From NCBI GenBank assembly GCA_020724905.1, contig DYGB01000002.1:93425-142901 (forward strand): a DNA stretch of 49,477 nt, given 5' to 3'. Below the pieces are notes generated by a model. It saw nothing but the letters and a program-made list of their open reading frames with translations. It had not been told where the DNA came from and searched no databases. Shown here in pieces: positions 32,536 to 40,634 of the stretch. The position numbers and the translations under genes were made by a program. This stretch comes from Candidatus Paceibacter sp. Lineage in GTDB: Bacteria > Patescibacteriota > Minisyncoccia > UBA6257 > JAGOQP01. Position 1 is the stretch's first letter; the number at the start of each line of letters is the position of its first letter.

Positions 32536-33775
32536 ATCGTAATGCTTCAATAGGGCTCTTTTGTGCTGCTTTACGAGCAGGAAAAATACCAAAGGTAAGT
32601 CCAATGATTGTGGAGATAATGACTCCAAGTAAAATTCCCATAATAGAAATGGTAAATGGAAATGATATTCCTGCAAAGACTGATGCTCCAAGCACAACGA
32701 GGTAGGTAAAAAGAAGTCCCCCAATAATACCCCCAAGTCCTCCCAGAATGGTAAGCATTAATGCTTCAAGTAAGAACTGAAGAAGGATAGTATTTCGTGT
32801 TGCCCCAAGAGCTTTTCTCAGACCAATTTCCCGTGTTCGTTCAGTAACAGAGATAAGCATAATATTCATAATCCCCACTCCCCCTACTAACAGTGAAATG
32901 GCAGCGACAAGCCCCAAGAATGCAGTTAGGATACCAACAACACTTCCCACTGTTGCAACCATATCCTCTGAGGTATTTACCATAAAATCATCTTTTTCAG
33001 GGTCATCAATATTGTGATTATCACGAAGTGTCTCTTTTATATCTTCTACCATACTATCAATCTGCTCTGTATCTTTGGCTTCAATCGCAATTTCCTGAAA
33101 ATGTCGTATTCCCAGTATATACTGCTGCGCTGTGCTGTATGGCATTGCAACCATACGATCAAGACCAAATAAACTTCCTCCCCCTGATTCAAATACTCCC
33201 ACCACACGAAATGGTTTTCCTTTTATCTTTATTCGTTCTCCAATAGGGTTTTGAAATCCAAATAATTCTTCAGCGATTTCTTTTCCAAGAACAACTACCT
33301 TTGTTTTTCCTGCAACATCGCTTGCACTGAATCCTGATCCTTGTGCAATGGTAAGTTTGTATACATCAAACACTTCCTCTCCACTCCCTAGAAACTGTCC
33401 ATACATGATTTCAGATCCATAGGTAATGGAAGCAGACCCACTTACACTTGGAACAACACGTGCTACGTTGGGAACATTAAATGCATTACGCAGTGAGGTA
33501 ACATCTTTTTCTGTAAGAGACTCTGAAAGTAATGAAGAAGAAAATCCACCAATTCCCTCAGAGGGACTTCCTGGATTGATAACAACAATATTTGAACCAA
33601 ACGCTTCTATTTCACGAACGATTAATTCTTCAGCACTGTCCCCTACTGACATAACAATCATAATAGAAGCAATACCAATAATAATCCCTAGCATCGTCAA
33701 AAATGATCTTCCTTTATGGACGCTAAGACCACTTGATGCCATTGAGAGTATGTCTTTAAAAAATATCTTATTCAT
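32528..33775 (-). CDS. ABC transporter permease, MacB/FtsX type (second of a tandem pair)
   Basis: The 415-aa protein has the MacB-like plan: one N-terminal helix (SFLTMLGIIIGIASIMIVMS), a large periplasmic domain with the RPRV-like GFQNPIGERIKIKG, and three C-terminal helices (VGGVGIMNIMLISVTERTRE is the coupling region). It ends IEALRYE. It is a close paralog of the upstream permease, sharing exact DNA stretches of 24-29 bp in register. The ATG at 33775 is preferred. There is no fused ATPase: the ATPase gene lies two genes upstream. Confidence 0.92.
   Translation of the reverse strand: MNKIFFKDILSMASSGLSVHKGRSFLTMLGIIIGIASIMIVMSVGDSAEELIVREIEAFGSNIVVINPGSPSEGIGGFSSSLLSESLTEKDVTSLRNAFNVPNVARVVPSVSGSASITYGSEIMYGQFLGSGEEVFDVYKLTIAQGSGFSASDVAGKTKVVVLGKEIAEELFGFQNPIGERIKIKGKPFRVVGVFESGGGSLFGLDRMVAMPYSTAQQYILGIRHFQEIAIEAKDTEQIDSMVEDIKETLRDNHNIDDPEKDDFMVNTSEDMVATVGSVVGILTAFLGLVAAISLLVGGVGIMNIMLISVTERTREIGLRKALGATRNTILLQFLLEALMLTILGGLGGIIGGLLFTYLVVLGASVFAGISFPFTISIMGILLGVIISTIIGLTFGIFPARKAAQKSPIEALRYE
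32543..32571. repeat. 29-bp exact repeat, copy 1, in the permease pair
   Basis: TGCTTCAATAGGGCTCTTTT and the following TGTGCTGCTT match exactly at 33783-33811, 1240 bp away. Another 24-bp exact match lies at 32864-32887 and 34104-34127, at the same spacing. They code the conserved C-terminus and the GVGIMN loop of the paralogs. Confidence 0.85.
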
Positions 33776-35000
33776 ACTTAATTGCTTCAATAGGGCTCTT
33801 TTGTGCTGCTTGTCGAGCAGGAAATACTCCAAAGAATAACCCAATACTAATAGAAATAACTACTCCAAGTACTGCACCTGATATAGAAAAGATAAATGGA
33901 AATGAAATATCAGCAAATGCTTTAAGAGCAAGTGAGGCAAGAAAGCTTAGTGCTGCTCCCATGATAACTCCCACAATTCCTCCCCCTCCGGTAAGAAGAA
34001 GTGCTTCGTAGAGAAACTGGTATAAAATATCATCTCGTGTTGCCCCAAGAGCTTTTCGTAAACCAATTTCTTTTGTTCTTTCTGTTACTGATACAAACAT
34101 AACATTCATAATCCCCACTCCCCCTACCAACAGTGAAATAGCGGCAACAAGAAAGAGAAGTGCGGTAACAATATCAGTAATCATGGTAACACTTGCAACA
34201 AGGTCATCTTGTGTCTGTATGAAAAAGTCATCTTTCTCAGGATCATCAATATTGTGATTGTCTCGCATCAGTGTTTCTATATCCTGCACAAGTCCGGGAA
34301 CCGCAGAGACGCTGTCAGACTCTATGGTCATACGATGAAAATATCGAATTCCCATAATTGATTGTTGTACAACTGTATAGGGAGACAGTATTGCTGAATC
34401 AAAACTAACAAAAGATCCTTGTCCTTTCTTCTCGATAACCCCAATAACAGTAAGGGGAATATTTTTTACCTTTATCTTTTCCCCTAAAGGGTTTTCAAAT
34501 CCAAATAATTCTTCTTTTACCTCTTGACCAATTACCGCAACAGCTGCTTGAGATGATACATCTATATCATCAAAGGCTCTCCCTTCTGAAACCGAAAGAG
34601 CAAATACATCAAAGAGTCCAGCAGTTGAACCCATGATAAGGCCTCCATATGTTTCTGATTCAAATGATGAAGTAACGTTGGTAAAAACATAGGGAACAAC
34701 TGATGCTACATGAGGAAGGTTTTGAAGATCTTCATAATCTCTGAGGGTAAGTGAATCATTTGAGAGAGTTCCCCCTGCATCAATAGGACCAGATGGTTGT
34801 TGTCCTGGGAGTAAGAAAACATTTCGTGGACCGAATGATTGAATCTCCCCTACGATAAGTTGCTCAGCTCCACTCCCTACCGAAAGAACCACCATAATTG
34901 CGGTGATACCAATAACAACGCCCAACACGGTAAGTGCTGAGCGACTCTTGTGGACTGAAACGCCCTCAATAGCTGATGTAAGACGATCTCTAAACGTCAT
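33768..35000 (-). CDS. ABC transporter permease, MacB/FtsX type (first of a tandem pair)
   Basis: The 410-aa protein has the same MacB-type plan: an N-terminal helix (SALTVLGVVIGITAIMVVLS), a ~230-residue extracellular domain, the coupling region VGGVGIMNVMFVSVTERTKE and three C-terminal helices, ending AQKSPIEAIKYE. It follows the ATPase gene by 3 bp and overlaps the second permease by 8 bp. With the paralog it could form a heterodimer rather than the MacB homodimer. Confidence 0.93.
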   Translation of the reverse strand: MTFRDRLTSAIEGVSVHKSRSALTVLGVVIGITAIMVVLSVGSGAEQLIVGEIQSFGPRNVFLLPGQQPSGPIDAGGTLSNDSLTLRDYEDLQNLPHVASVVPYVFTNVTSSFESETYGGLIMGSTAGLFDVFALSVSEGRAFDDIDVSSQAAVAVIGQEVKEELFGFENPLGEKIKVKNIPLTVIGVIEKKGQGSFVSFDSAILSPYTVVQQSIMGIRYFHRMTIESDSVSAVPGLVQDIETLMRDNHNIDDPEKDDFFIQTQDDLVASVTMITDIVTALLFLVAAISLLVGGVGIMNVMFVSVTERTKEIGLRKALGATRDDILYQFLYEALLLTGGGGIVGVIMGAALSFLASLALKAFADISFPFIFSISGAVLGVVISISIGLFFGVFPARQAAQKSPIEAIKYE

Positions 35001-35003
35001 AGA

Positions 35004-35723
35004 TTATTTTTGAAATGCTTCTTCTCCTACCATTCTCCTCTTTGTAACTTTCTCATCAGAGGTAATCATTCCATCCATAATGTGAATTTTACGTTCTGCT
35101 GCATCAGCAACAAATGATTCATGCGTTACGATAACAATCGTATTTCCTTTTTTATGAAGTTCTTGTAGTATCCCCAGAATAATTTCTCCTGATTTTGAAT
35201 CAAGGTTTCCTGTAGGCTCATCAGCAAAAATAATGGATGGACTATTGACCAGTGCTCGTGCGATAGCAACACGTTGCTTTTGACCTCCTGAAAGTTTTCC
35301 TGCTTCATAGGTGCTTCTATCAGTTAATCCAACATCATCAATTGTTTTTTGAGCTTGCTGTGTTCTTTGTGGCTCCCCTATTCCTGCATAGATAAGTGGG
35401 AGGGTAACATTTTTAAGTACGGTTAGACGAGGAAGAAGATTAAATGTTTGAAAGATAAACCCTACCTTTTTATTTCTAATATGTGCGAGTTCTTCGTCAG
35501 AAAATCCATTCACATCTTTTCCTTCAAAGAGATATTCTCCCCCAGAAGGCCTATCAAGAAATCCAAGAAGTTGCATCAATGTTGATTTTCCTGATCCTGA
35601 AGGACCAACAATAGAAACAAATTCTCCTTTATTAATGGTTAAGGTTGCACCACGAAGTGCATGTGTTTCAACACCATTGGTGGTATATACCTTTGAAAGA
35701 TTGTTTACGGTAATAAGACTCAT
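35004..35723 (-). CDS. ABC transporter ATPase, MacB/LolD type
   Basis: The 239-aa ATPase has Walker A GPSGSGKS (40-47), Q-loop FQTFNLLPRL (91-100), signature LSGGQKQR (144-151), Walker B FADEP (166-170) and the H-loop VTHE. It belongs to the LolD/MacB family, which powers mechanotransmission-type export of peptides, antibiotics or lipoproteins. It is a separate protein from the permeases. It lies 5 bp after the adaptor gene. Confidence 0.95.
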   Translation of the reverse strand: MSLITVNNLSKVYTTNGVETHALRGATLTINKGEFVSIVGPSGSGKSTLMQLLGFLDRPSGGEYLFEGKDVNGFSDEELAHIRNKKVGFIFQTFNLLPRLTVLKNVTLPLIYAGIGEPQRTQQAQKTIDDVGLTDRSTYEAGKLSGGQKQRVAIARALVNSPSIIFADEPTGNLDSKSGEIILGILQELHKKGNTIVIVTHESFVADAAERKIHIMDGMITSDEKVTKRRMVGEEAFQK

Positions 35724-35728
35724 AGTTA

Positions 35729-37336
35729 TTATTGTGTTGCAATACGATCTCCTTCAGAAAGACCTTCAATAATTTCAGTTCTTCCATCTGATCCTCTCAG
35801 ACCAGTGGTAACTTCCCAATCAACTACTTCTTCTCCCTCAATCTTCTTTACAAACTGTTTTCCATTTTCTGAAAAGACACTTCTGGTGGGGACAAAGAGT
35901 ACGTCTTCTTTTTTGTCATGGAGAATATCTATATTTGCAGTGAGTCCTGATTTAACTCTCTGGTCATTATCATTAAATGCCAATGTTGTCTTGTATGTAG
36001 CAACACCATCAATAATAGTTTCGGAAAGATCTATATGAGACACCGTTGCTTGGAATATTTCATTCTTTCCATACGCATCAAGCGTCACGGTTGCTGGAGA
36101 GTTAATCTGTACTCGTGCAATATCAGACTCTGTGACACGAGCTTCAATCTGATAGGTTCCTGATCCAATAATAGAGATAACGACAGCATTTGGAGATACA
36201 ATCTCTCCTTCTTCATAAGCAATCTTTGTAATAGTACCTTCAAATGGTGCACGAAGAATTGTCTTTTCTATCTGTGCGGTATAGTAACTCACCGATGCAT
36301 ATGCTTGATCTACCTGTGCTTTTTGTAATGAAAGGTTAATCCCTCCTGCTTGTGTTTCTCTCAGGGCAAGTTCTGTTTCTGCTTGCCTCAAAGCATTTTG
36401 CGCAGTATCAATTGTTGATTGATTTGTTGATTTTTGAGCATCAATACTTTGTTGCTGTGTGGTGATAGCAGAAAGTGCAGCAACAATATTAGTACGTCCT
36501 GTTGAAAGGTATGTCTTGTATGTTGTGTAGGTGGTTTCGGTAAGACCATTAGCTCCGTTAAGAGCTCTTTCAAGATTGTTATAAAAAGAAAGAATACTGG
36601 TGAGATTATTTCGTGAGAGTACCAAAAGTTCATCTACTCGTTCTGTATTGTCTGCACTACTGACTTCTATTTCAGAGAGCCAGGTATCAAGAATAATGCT
36701 CGCCTCTCTTCTTCCTGATCCTGCATCAATTGCTGCTGATGAATCTGATGAAGTAAAGGTAAGTTGTGGAGTGATACTTTCATCATTGGTAAACATATCA
36801 TTCGTCTTGTTTCGAACAGCATCTTCTGCTTTTGCATGAGCACTGCGAATTGTATCAAGTGCGCTGACATAATCAGTGTGTAAATCAAGTTCAGCTTTTT
36901 GTCGTGCATTTTCAAGACCACTTTGAGCTGTTTCTACTCGTGACTGATAGACTGCAATGTCTTCAGTTTGTGATCCACTCTGAAGATCCTGGAGTTTTGC
37001 AAGAGCAGAATCGTATTGTGCTTGTGCCTGTGCTCGTTGTGCATAGAGATCATTATTATCAAGGCTCACCAATACTGTTCCTTGGGTTACCACATCTCCA
37101 ACTTCAACAAAAACCCTATCAATTCTTCCTGAGCGTTCAAAGGCCATATTGAGATTTTGGGATGGTTTTACCGTTCCTGTTACACTCACTTCTGAGACCA
37201 CATCACCTTTCTCTACAGCAATAGATTCAAATGGAGCTGCTCCTCCTGAGAGAAGCACGACAAGAAGGATAATGATGATAATACCTCCTGGGATAAATAC
37301 CGACTTTTTCTTTATACTACGTAATATCGATTTCAT
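35729..37336 (-). CDS. MacA/HlyD-type membrane fusion protein
   Basis: The 535-aa protein has an N-terminal membrane segment (about 13-31), a barrel-sandwich hybrid (VSEVSVTGTVKPSQNLNMAF, VVTQGTVLVSLDNND), a long alpha-hairpin of about 250 residues rich in Q, A and S, a second lipoyl half (APFEGTITKIAYEEGEIVSP) and a beta-barrel. It is longer than MacA (about 370 aa) because of the coiled-coil part. CPR cells have one membrane, so it would span the wall or S-layer rather than a periplasm. It lies 2 bp after mscS. Confidence 0.88.
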   Translation of the reverse strand: MKSILRSIKKKSVFIPGGIIIIILLVVLLSGGAAPFESIAVEKGDVVSEVSVTGTVKPSQNLNMAFERSGRIDRVFVEVGDVVTQGTVLVSLDNNDLYAQRAQAQAQYDSALAKLQDLQSGSQTEDIAVYQSRVETAQSGLENARQKAELDLHTDYVSALDTIRSAHAKAEDAVRNKTNDMFTNDESITPQLTFTSSDSSAAIDAGSGRREASIILDTWLSEIEVSSADNTERVDELLVLSRNNLTSILSFYNNLERALNGANGLTETTYTTYKTYLSTGRTNIVAALSAITTQQQSIDAQKSTNQSTIDTAQNALRQAETELALRETQAGGINLSLQKAQVDQAYASVSYYTAQIEKTILRAPFEGTITKIAYEEGEIVSPNAVVISIIGSGTYQIEARVTESDIARVQINSPATVTLDAYGKNEIFQATVSHIDLSETIIDGVATYKTTLAFNDNDQRVKSGLTANIDILHDKKEDVLFVPTRSVFSENGKQFVKKIEGEEVVDWEVTTGLRGSDGRTEIIEGLSEGDRIATQ

Positions 37337-37338
37337 AC

Positions 37339-38397
37339 TTATTTTTCTATGTGAATTGTTCGTGTAGGAAATGCCATATCAATTCCTTCCACTTCAAAGG
37401 CTTTTTTAACTGAAAGGTTTATACGTTCTTGTATATCCATATACTCGTTATAGTCACCCGAGAGTATATAATACACGCTTTCAAAATTAAGTGAAGAGTC
37501 TCCAAAGTTTTTAAAATGACTTCTTTCAAATCGTGCATGCTCTTCGCTCTCTACTGCTTGTTTTACAATGTCTGAGATCTTTTCCATCTTCTCATTTGGA
37601 GTTCCATAGGTAACACCAAAGAGAAATACCACTCTTCGTTCCTGCATTTTCTTGAAGTTCTGAATTCGTGTAGAGGTGAGTTCTTTATTTGAGATAACAA
37701 TCTCTTCTCCTTGAAGAGCCCTGATACGAGTTGTTTTAATACCAATCTTTTCAACAATTCCCATATGTTCTCCGACGATGATAAAGTCTCCTATTTCAAA
37801 TGGCTTATCAAGATAGATAGCAAATGAGCTAAAGAGGTCTCCTAAGATATTTTGAAGCGCAAGGGCAACCGCAATACCTCCAATACCAAGTCCTGCGATA
37901 AGGGAGGTTATCTCAATACCAAGGTTTGAAAGGATAAAGAGTATTCCTAGTGACCATACAACAATACGAACCATCATTTGTATCATTCCCATAGGGACAT
38001 GAGCACCATCTCGTTTATGAATTGCTTTGAGAATCACATACTCAATGATGATCTGAATTGCCTGTACACCGTAATATGAGAGAAAGAGGATAAATACTAC
38101 CAATGCAACGTTATCTACCACCTGTGGGAAGGTGAGATAGCTTACTGCAAGATAGAGAGCGAGCACGTAATAGAAGGGAGCTTTAAAACTCTCTACGACA
38201 TGGACGATGAGATCATCAATGTCAGTATTTGTTTTCTTACTTACTTTCCGTAACCAAGAAATAAGTATTTTTTGAATAATTTTAAACAGAATAATGGCTC
38301 CTACCAGTATTCCAAGAGCTTCGACGTATTCTGCAACACTATTGCCCCCCACCATATAGTATGCGTGGATTGTTGGGAAAAAAGATATAAAATTCAT
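37339..38397 (-). CDS. Small-conductance mechanosensitive channel, MscS family
   Basis: The 352-aa protein has five or so membrane helices; the pore helix and beta domain are clear: SLIAGLGIGGIAVALALQNI, LGDLFSSFAIYLDKPFEIGD and FIIVGEHMGIVEKIGIKTTR. The C-terminal domain is cytoplasmic. MscS channels release solutes under osmotic stress. It starts a long, closely spaced operon running to 22.5 kb. The divergent gap to the DUF1761 gene (71 bp) must hold its promoter, which is not clearly readable. Confidence 0.92.
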   Translation of the reverse strand: MNFISFFPTIHAYYMVGGNSVAEYVEALGILVGAIILFKIIQKILISWLRKVSKKTNTDIDDLIVHVVESFKAPFYYVLALYLAVSYLTFPQVVDNVALVVFILFLSYYGVQAIQIIIEYVILKAIHKRDGAHVPMGMIQMMVRIVVWSLGILFILSNLGIEITSLIAGLGIGGIAVALALQNILGDLFSSFAIYLDKPFEIGDFIIVGEHMGIVEKIGIKTTRIRALQGEEIVISNKELTSTRIQNFKKMQERRVVFLFGVTYGTPNEKMEKISDIVKQAVESEEHARFERSHFKNFGDSSLNFESVYYILSGDYNEYMDIQERINLSVKKAFEVEGIDMAFPTRTIHIEK

Positions 38398-38468
38398 AGA
38401 TACACAATCTTGTTATTGAATAATAGTCGCTACAATAGTATCATATTTCTACTACTTAGACTAACTAT

Positions 38469-38858
38469 ATGACTATCAATTTTGTATCACTTCTCATCGC
38501 AACAGTATTTCATATCGGACTTGCCACACTCTGGTATTCACGATTTCTTTTTGGAAAGAAATGGGCATCACTTTCTGGAGCTTCTCTTGAAGAAAAACCA
38601 GCATGGTATGTCTTTCCCCTCATGTTTGTATTAACTCTTATCTTTGTATCGTTCTTCTCCTTTCTCCTCTTCTTCTTTGCTCCCCTCTATCTCTTCGCCT
38701 TTCTTCTTTCCCTTGTTCTGTGGCTGGCCTTCATTGTTCCTGTTACGATATACCCTGTGCTCTGGGAGAAGAAACCATGGACACTCTTTTTCATTAATGG
38801 AGGATTCTATCTTGTCTCATTCCTCTGTATCGGAACACTCCTGTATTTGTTTCAATAA
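38469..38858 (+). CDS. DUF1761 family membrane protein
   Basis: The 129-aa protein has four membrane segments and the DUF1761 N-terminus, with a first helix ending IGLATLWYSRFLFGKKWASL (17-36). The role of the family is unknown. It is the only complete plus-strand gene in the window, divergent from mscS across 71 bp, and is followed at once by a strong terminator. Confidence 0.75.
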   Translation: MTINFVSLLIATVFHIGLATLWYSRFLFGKKWASLSGASLEEKPAWYVFPLMFVLTLIFVSFFSFLLFFFAPLYLFAFLLSLVLWLAFIVPVTIYPVLWEKKPWTLFFINGGFYLVSFLCIGTLLYLFQ

Positions 38859-38886
38859 AAAAACTAGCTCACATGAGCTAGTTTTT
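38859..38886. terminator. Bidirectional terminator
   Basis: A perfect 12-bp stem AAAAACTAGCTC / GAGCTAGTTTTT around ACAT begins at the DUF1761 stop and has T-runs in both directions. It can stop both the plus-strand DUF1761 transcript and the converging minus-strand cupin transcript. Confidence 0.88.
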
Positions 38887-38906
38887 CTTACTTTACCAGA
38901 AGTATC

Positions 38907-39302
38907 TTATTCTGTTGTCTTTCCATCAAAGTGCTCTTCATCATTGAGCGCATCTTCTTTTGTTGCGTGCTCAACCCCATCTCTATGCTCTGGAGGAGAA
39001 TAGATGGTATATATTTTAAGAGCTGTATCTTCTGAAGTATTAATGATATTGTGTTTTACTCCAGCGGGAACAACAACGGCCGTTCCATCTTCAACTGGGT
39101 ATTCGGTATCATTAAGTACTGCTTTTCCTGTTCCTTCTTCAATACGAAGAAACTGATCAAGTTCGTGAACCTCTTCACCAATGTCTTCTCCTGGTTTAAG
39201 GCTCATCACGACTAATTGGCTATGTGGTCCTGTATACAGAACCTTTCTAAAGAGTGTATTCTCTTCAGTTAATTTTTCGATATTTTGTACATATCCTTTC
39301 AT
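38907..39302 (-). CDS. Cupin-domain protein
   Basis: The 131-aa protein has the double-stranded beta-helix motifs: motif 1 GEEVHELDQFLRIEEGTGKA (42-61) with H46, D49 in place of the second histidine, and E54; motif 2 VVVPAGVKHNIINT with its histidine. The metal site thus reads H-D-E-H. Such small cupins are often annotated as mannose-6-phosphate isomerase-like, but substrate cannot be told. A TATAAT lies about 10 bp upstream of the ATG. It converges with the DUF1761 gene. Confidence 0.8.
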   Translation of the reverse strand: MKGYVQNIEKLTEENTLFRKVLYTGPHSQLVVMSLKPGEDIGEEVHELDQFLRIEEGTGKAVLNDTEYPVEDGTAVVVPAGVKHNIINTSEDTALKIYTIYSPPEHRDGVEHATKEDALNDEEHFDGKTTE

Positions 39303-39346
39303 AGCATTATAACGGGTTACTTATACTGTTTGAGAGTATACCATAG

Positions 39347-39355
39347 TTATCCACT
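39347..39355 (+). promoter_or_regulatory. TTATCCACT box upstream of the candidate RNA promoter
   Basis: TTATCCACT lies 9 bp before the TTGACA at 39365. It shares AGTTATCCACTT (12 bp) with the box at 40192-40200 near lexA, and the 9-mer with 128-136. Confidence 0.45.
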
Positions 39356-39364
39356 TCTTTGTAC

Positions 39365-39392
39365 TTGACATTATTTTAGCGTCTGGTAAGAT
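39365..39392 (+). promoter_or_regulatory. Promoter of the candidate small RNA
   Basis: A perfect -35 TTGACA (39365-39370), a 16-bp spacer and TAAGAT (39387-39392) direct transcription towards the lexA 3' end. No plus-strand protein gene follows. Confidence 0.65.
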
Positions 39393-39395
39393 ACG

Positions 39396-39464
39396 TGTAG
39401 TGCTCGTGAGGACTCCGGTTCTCATGGGCACTATGAAAACCACCATCGAAAGAGGGTGGTTTTC
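39396..39464 (+). ncRNA. Candidate small RNA with two hairpins
   Basis: Predicted to start near 39398. AGTGCTCGTGAG (39399-39410) pairs with CTCATGGGCACT (39421-39432) in a 12-bp stem with two G-U pairs and a GACTCCGGTT loop. GAAAACCACC (39435-39444) pairs perfectly with GGTGGTTTTC (39455-39464) as a terminator that also faces lexA. A 16-codon frame (ATGGGCACTATG at 39424-39474) overlaps the second hairpin but lacks support. The RNA is about 70 nt. It matches no family I know. Confidence 0.5.
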
Positions 39465-39475
39465 ATTTATATAGT

Positions 39476-40132
39476 TTATCTAAAATTCTTTAATACCCCT
39501 ACCACCTTTCCTTTTACAATAAAATCATCTTCTGGAGTGAGGTAGATAGGTGTGTGTTCTTTGTTCTTTGAGCGTGGGAATAGTCCAATCTGATTTGAAT
39601 TAATTCGTTTAAATACCTTTGCTGTTGCAACACCATCGATAATGACAGCGACAACATCTCCATTACGATATTCAGCGATATCTGGATCGATAAGGATGTA
39701 GTCACCATCTTCGATAGTTGATCCTTTTATTTCACAAGCATTCATAGAATCTCCTGCAATATGGAGTCCAAAGATATTATCACTACTTAAAAGACGTGAA
39801 GACACCTTCAAGTATCCTTCTATATTTTCTTCTGCAAAATAAGTTGGTGTTCCAGCATTAATCGTTCCCAGTATTGGAATAGAAACAAAGGCATGCTTTC
39901 TTTCTCCTACTAATGAAATATTTCTTTTCTTTTTTTCTTCATCTCGTTGTATATATCCTTTTTCTTCTAAGTTATTAAGATACATAAAGATTGTTCCAAG
40001 GCTGTTTGCTTTCATGCCTTGTTTTTGTGCCTCATCACGAATTTCTCGTACTGTTGGCATAACATATCGTACAGAGAATAGTTTCTGTATGATTTTCAAT
40101 ATTTTCTCTTCGTTTTTTGTGAGTATATCCAT
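39476..40132 (-). CDS. lexA: LexA-type SOS repressor
   Basis: The 218-aa protein has an N-terminal winged HTH (about 1-70; MPTVREIRDEAQKQGMKANS) and a C-terminal S24 peptidase domain. The self-cleavage site is A93-G94 (GTINAGTPTYF), with S129 (AGDSM) and K172 (VATAKVF) as catalytic dyad. RecA-stimulated cleavage would derepress DNA repair genes. The ATG at 40132 is chosen; 14 more codons upstream read from a TTG-type start are unlikely. The promoter at 40164-40192 carries a TTATCCACT box at its -35. The DNA operator cannot be named. Confidence 0.9.
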   Translation of the reverse strand: MDILTKNEEKILKIIQKLFSVRYVMPTVREIRDEAQKQGMKANSLGTIFMYLNNLEEKGYIQRDEEKKKRNISLVGERKHAFVSIPILGTINAGTPTYFAEENIEGYLKVSSRLLSSDNIFGLHIAGDSMNACEIKGSTIEDGDYILIDPDIAEYRNGDVVAVIIDGVATAKVFKRINSNQIGLFPRSKNKEHTPIYLTPEDDFIVKGKVVGVLKNFR

Positions 40133-40163
40133 ACTATAATGGTTGTTCAATAAACCTGATAGT

Positions 40164-40192
40164 AGTATAAACAAACTCTCCTATTTCTACAA
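40164..40192 (-). promoter_or_regulatory. lexA promoter
   Basis: On the minus strand TTGTAG (40187-40192), a 17-bp spacer and TATACT (40164-40169) lie about 32 bp before the lexA ATG. The -35 overlaps the TTATCCACT box at 40192-40200 by one base. Confidence 0.6.
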
Positions 40193-40200
40193 GTGGATAA
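40192..40200 (-). promoter_or_regulatory. TTATCCACT box at the lexA -35
   Basis: The third copy of the 9-mer, reading TTATCCACT on the minus strand and ending on the first base of the -35. It overlaps the end region of the upstream 110-aa gene. Confidence 0.45.
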
Positions 40201-40201
40201 C

Positions 40202-40534
40202 TTATTCAGTTGCCATCATAATATCTCCACATCTTTCACTGGCTGCAACTGCTCGATCTATAATGGCATCGATATAGGGTTCAGTTCCAGATAGTCTTGT
40301 CCCATCTTTGAGAACTACACTCACATCCTTGCTATGAGCTTGAAATACACTTTCTACCTCACACTGAGCTATTGCATTTTCTATACGCTCCCATGCAACT
40401 CCATCTTCATGTGTAGCATCTTCATATCCCCTGTTGTCAGAGAAAAAGATCATATACCCAGCTCCAATACAAAGAATGAGTAGTGCGATAACAAAAAGAA
40501 TATATTTATTTTTTGATGTGTATTCAAATGTCAT
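40202..40534 (-). CDS. Anchored orphan protein upstream of lexA
   Basis: I do not recognise this 110-aa protein. It has one N-terminal membrane segment (about 11-31) and a short extracellular part with two cysteines (AIAQCEVESVF, SERCGDIM) that could form a disulfide. It ends 69 bp before the lexA start. Codon use and clean reading frame support it as real; no function can be given. Confidence 0.6.
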   Translation of the reverse strand: MTFEYTSKNKYILFVIALLILCIGAGYMIFFSDNRGYEDATHEDGVAWERIENAIAQCEVESVFQAHSKDVSVVLKDGTRLSGTEPYIDAIIDRAVAASERCGDIMMATE

Positions 40535-40634
40535 ATGTTTATAGTTTTATTATGTATTTATAGATCTTTTGGTCCATATTTTCACACCTTAATTTCATCA
40601 TACATCGAAAAGACAGTCAATCCAAGTGTGGCTC

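Noticed and set aside
39424-39474. 16-codon peptide MGTMKTTIERGWFSFI in the candidate small RNA
   Set aside because: It overlaps the terminator hairpin and has no clear initiation signal; kept only as a remark.
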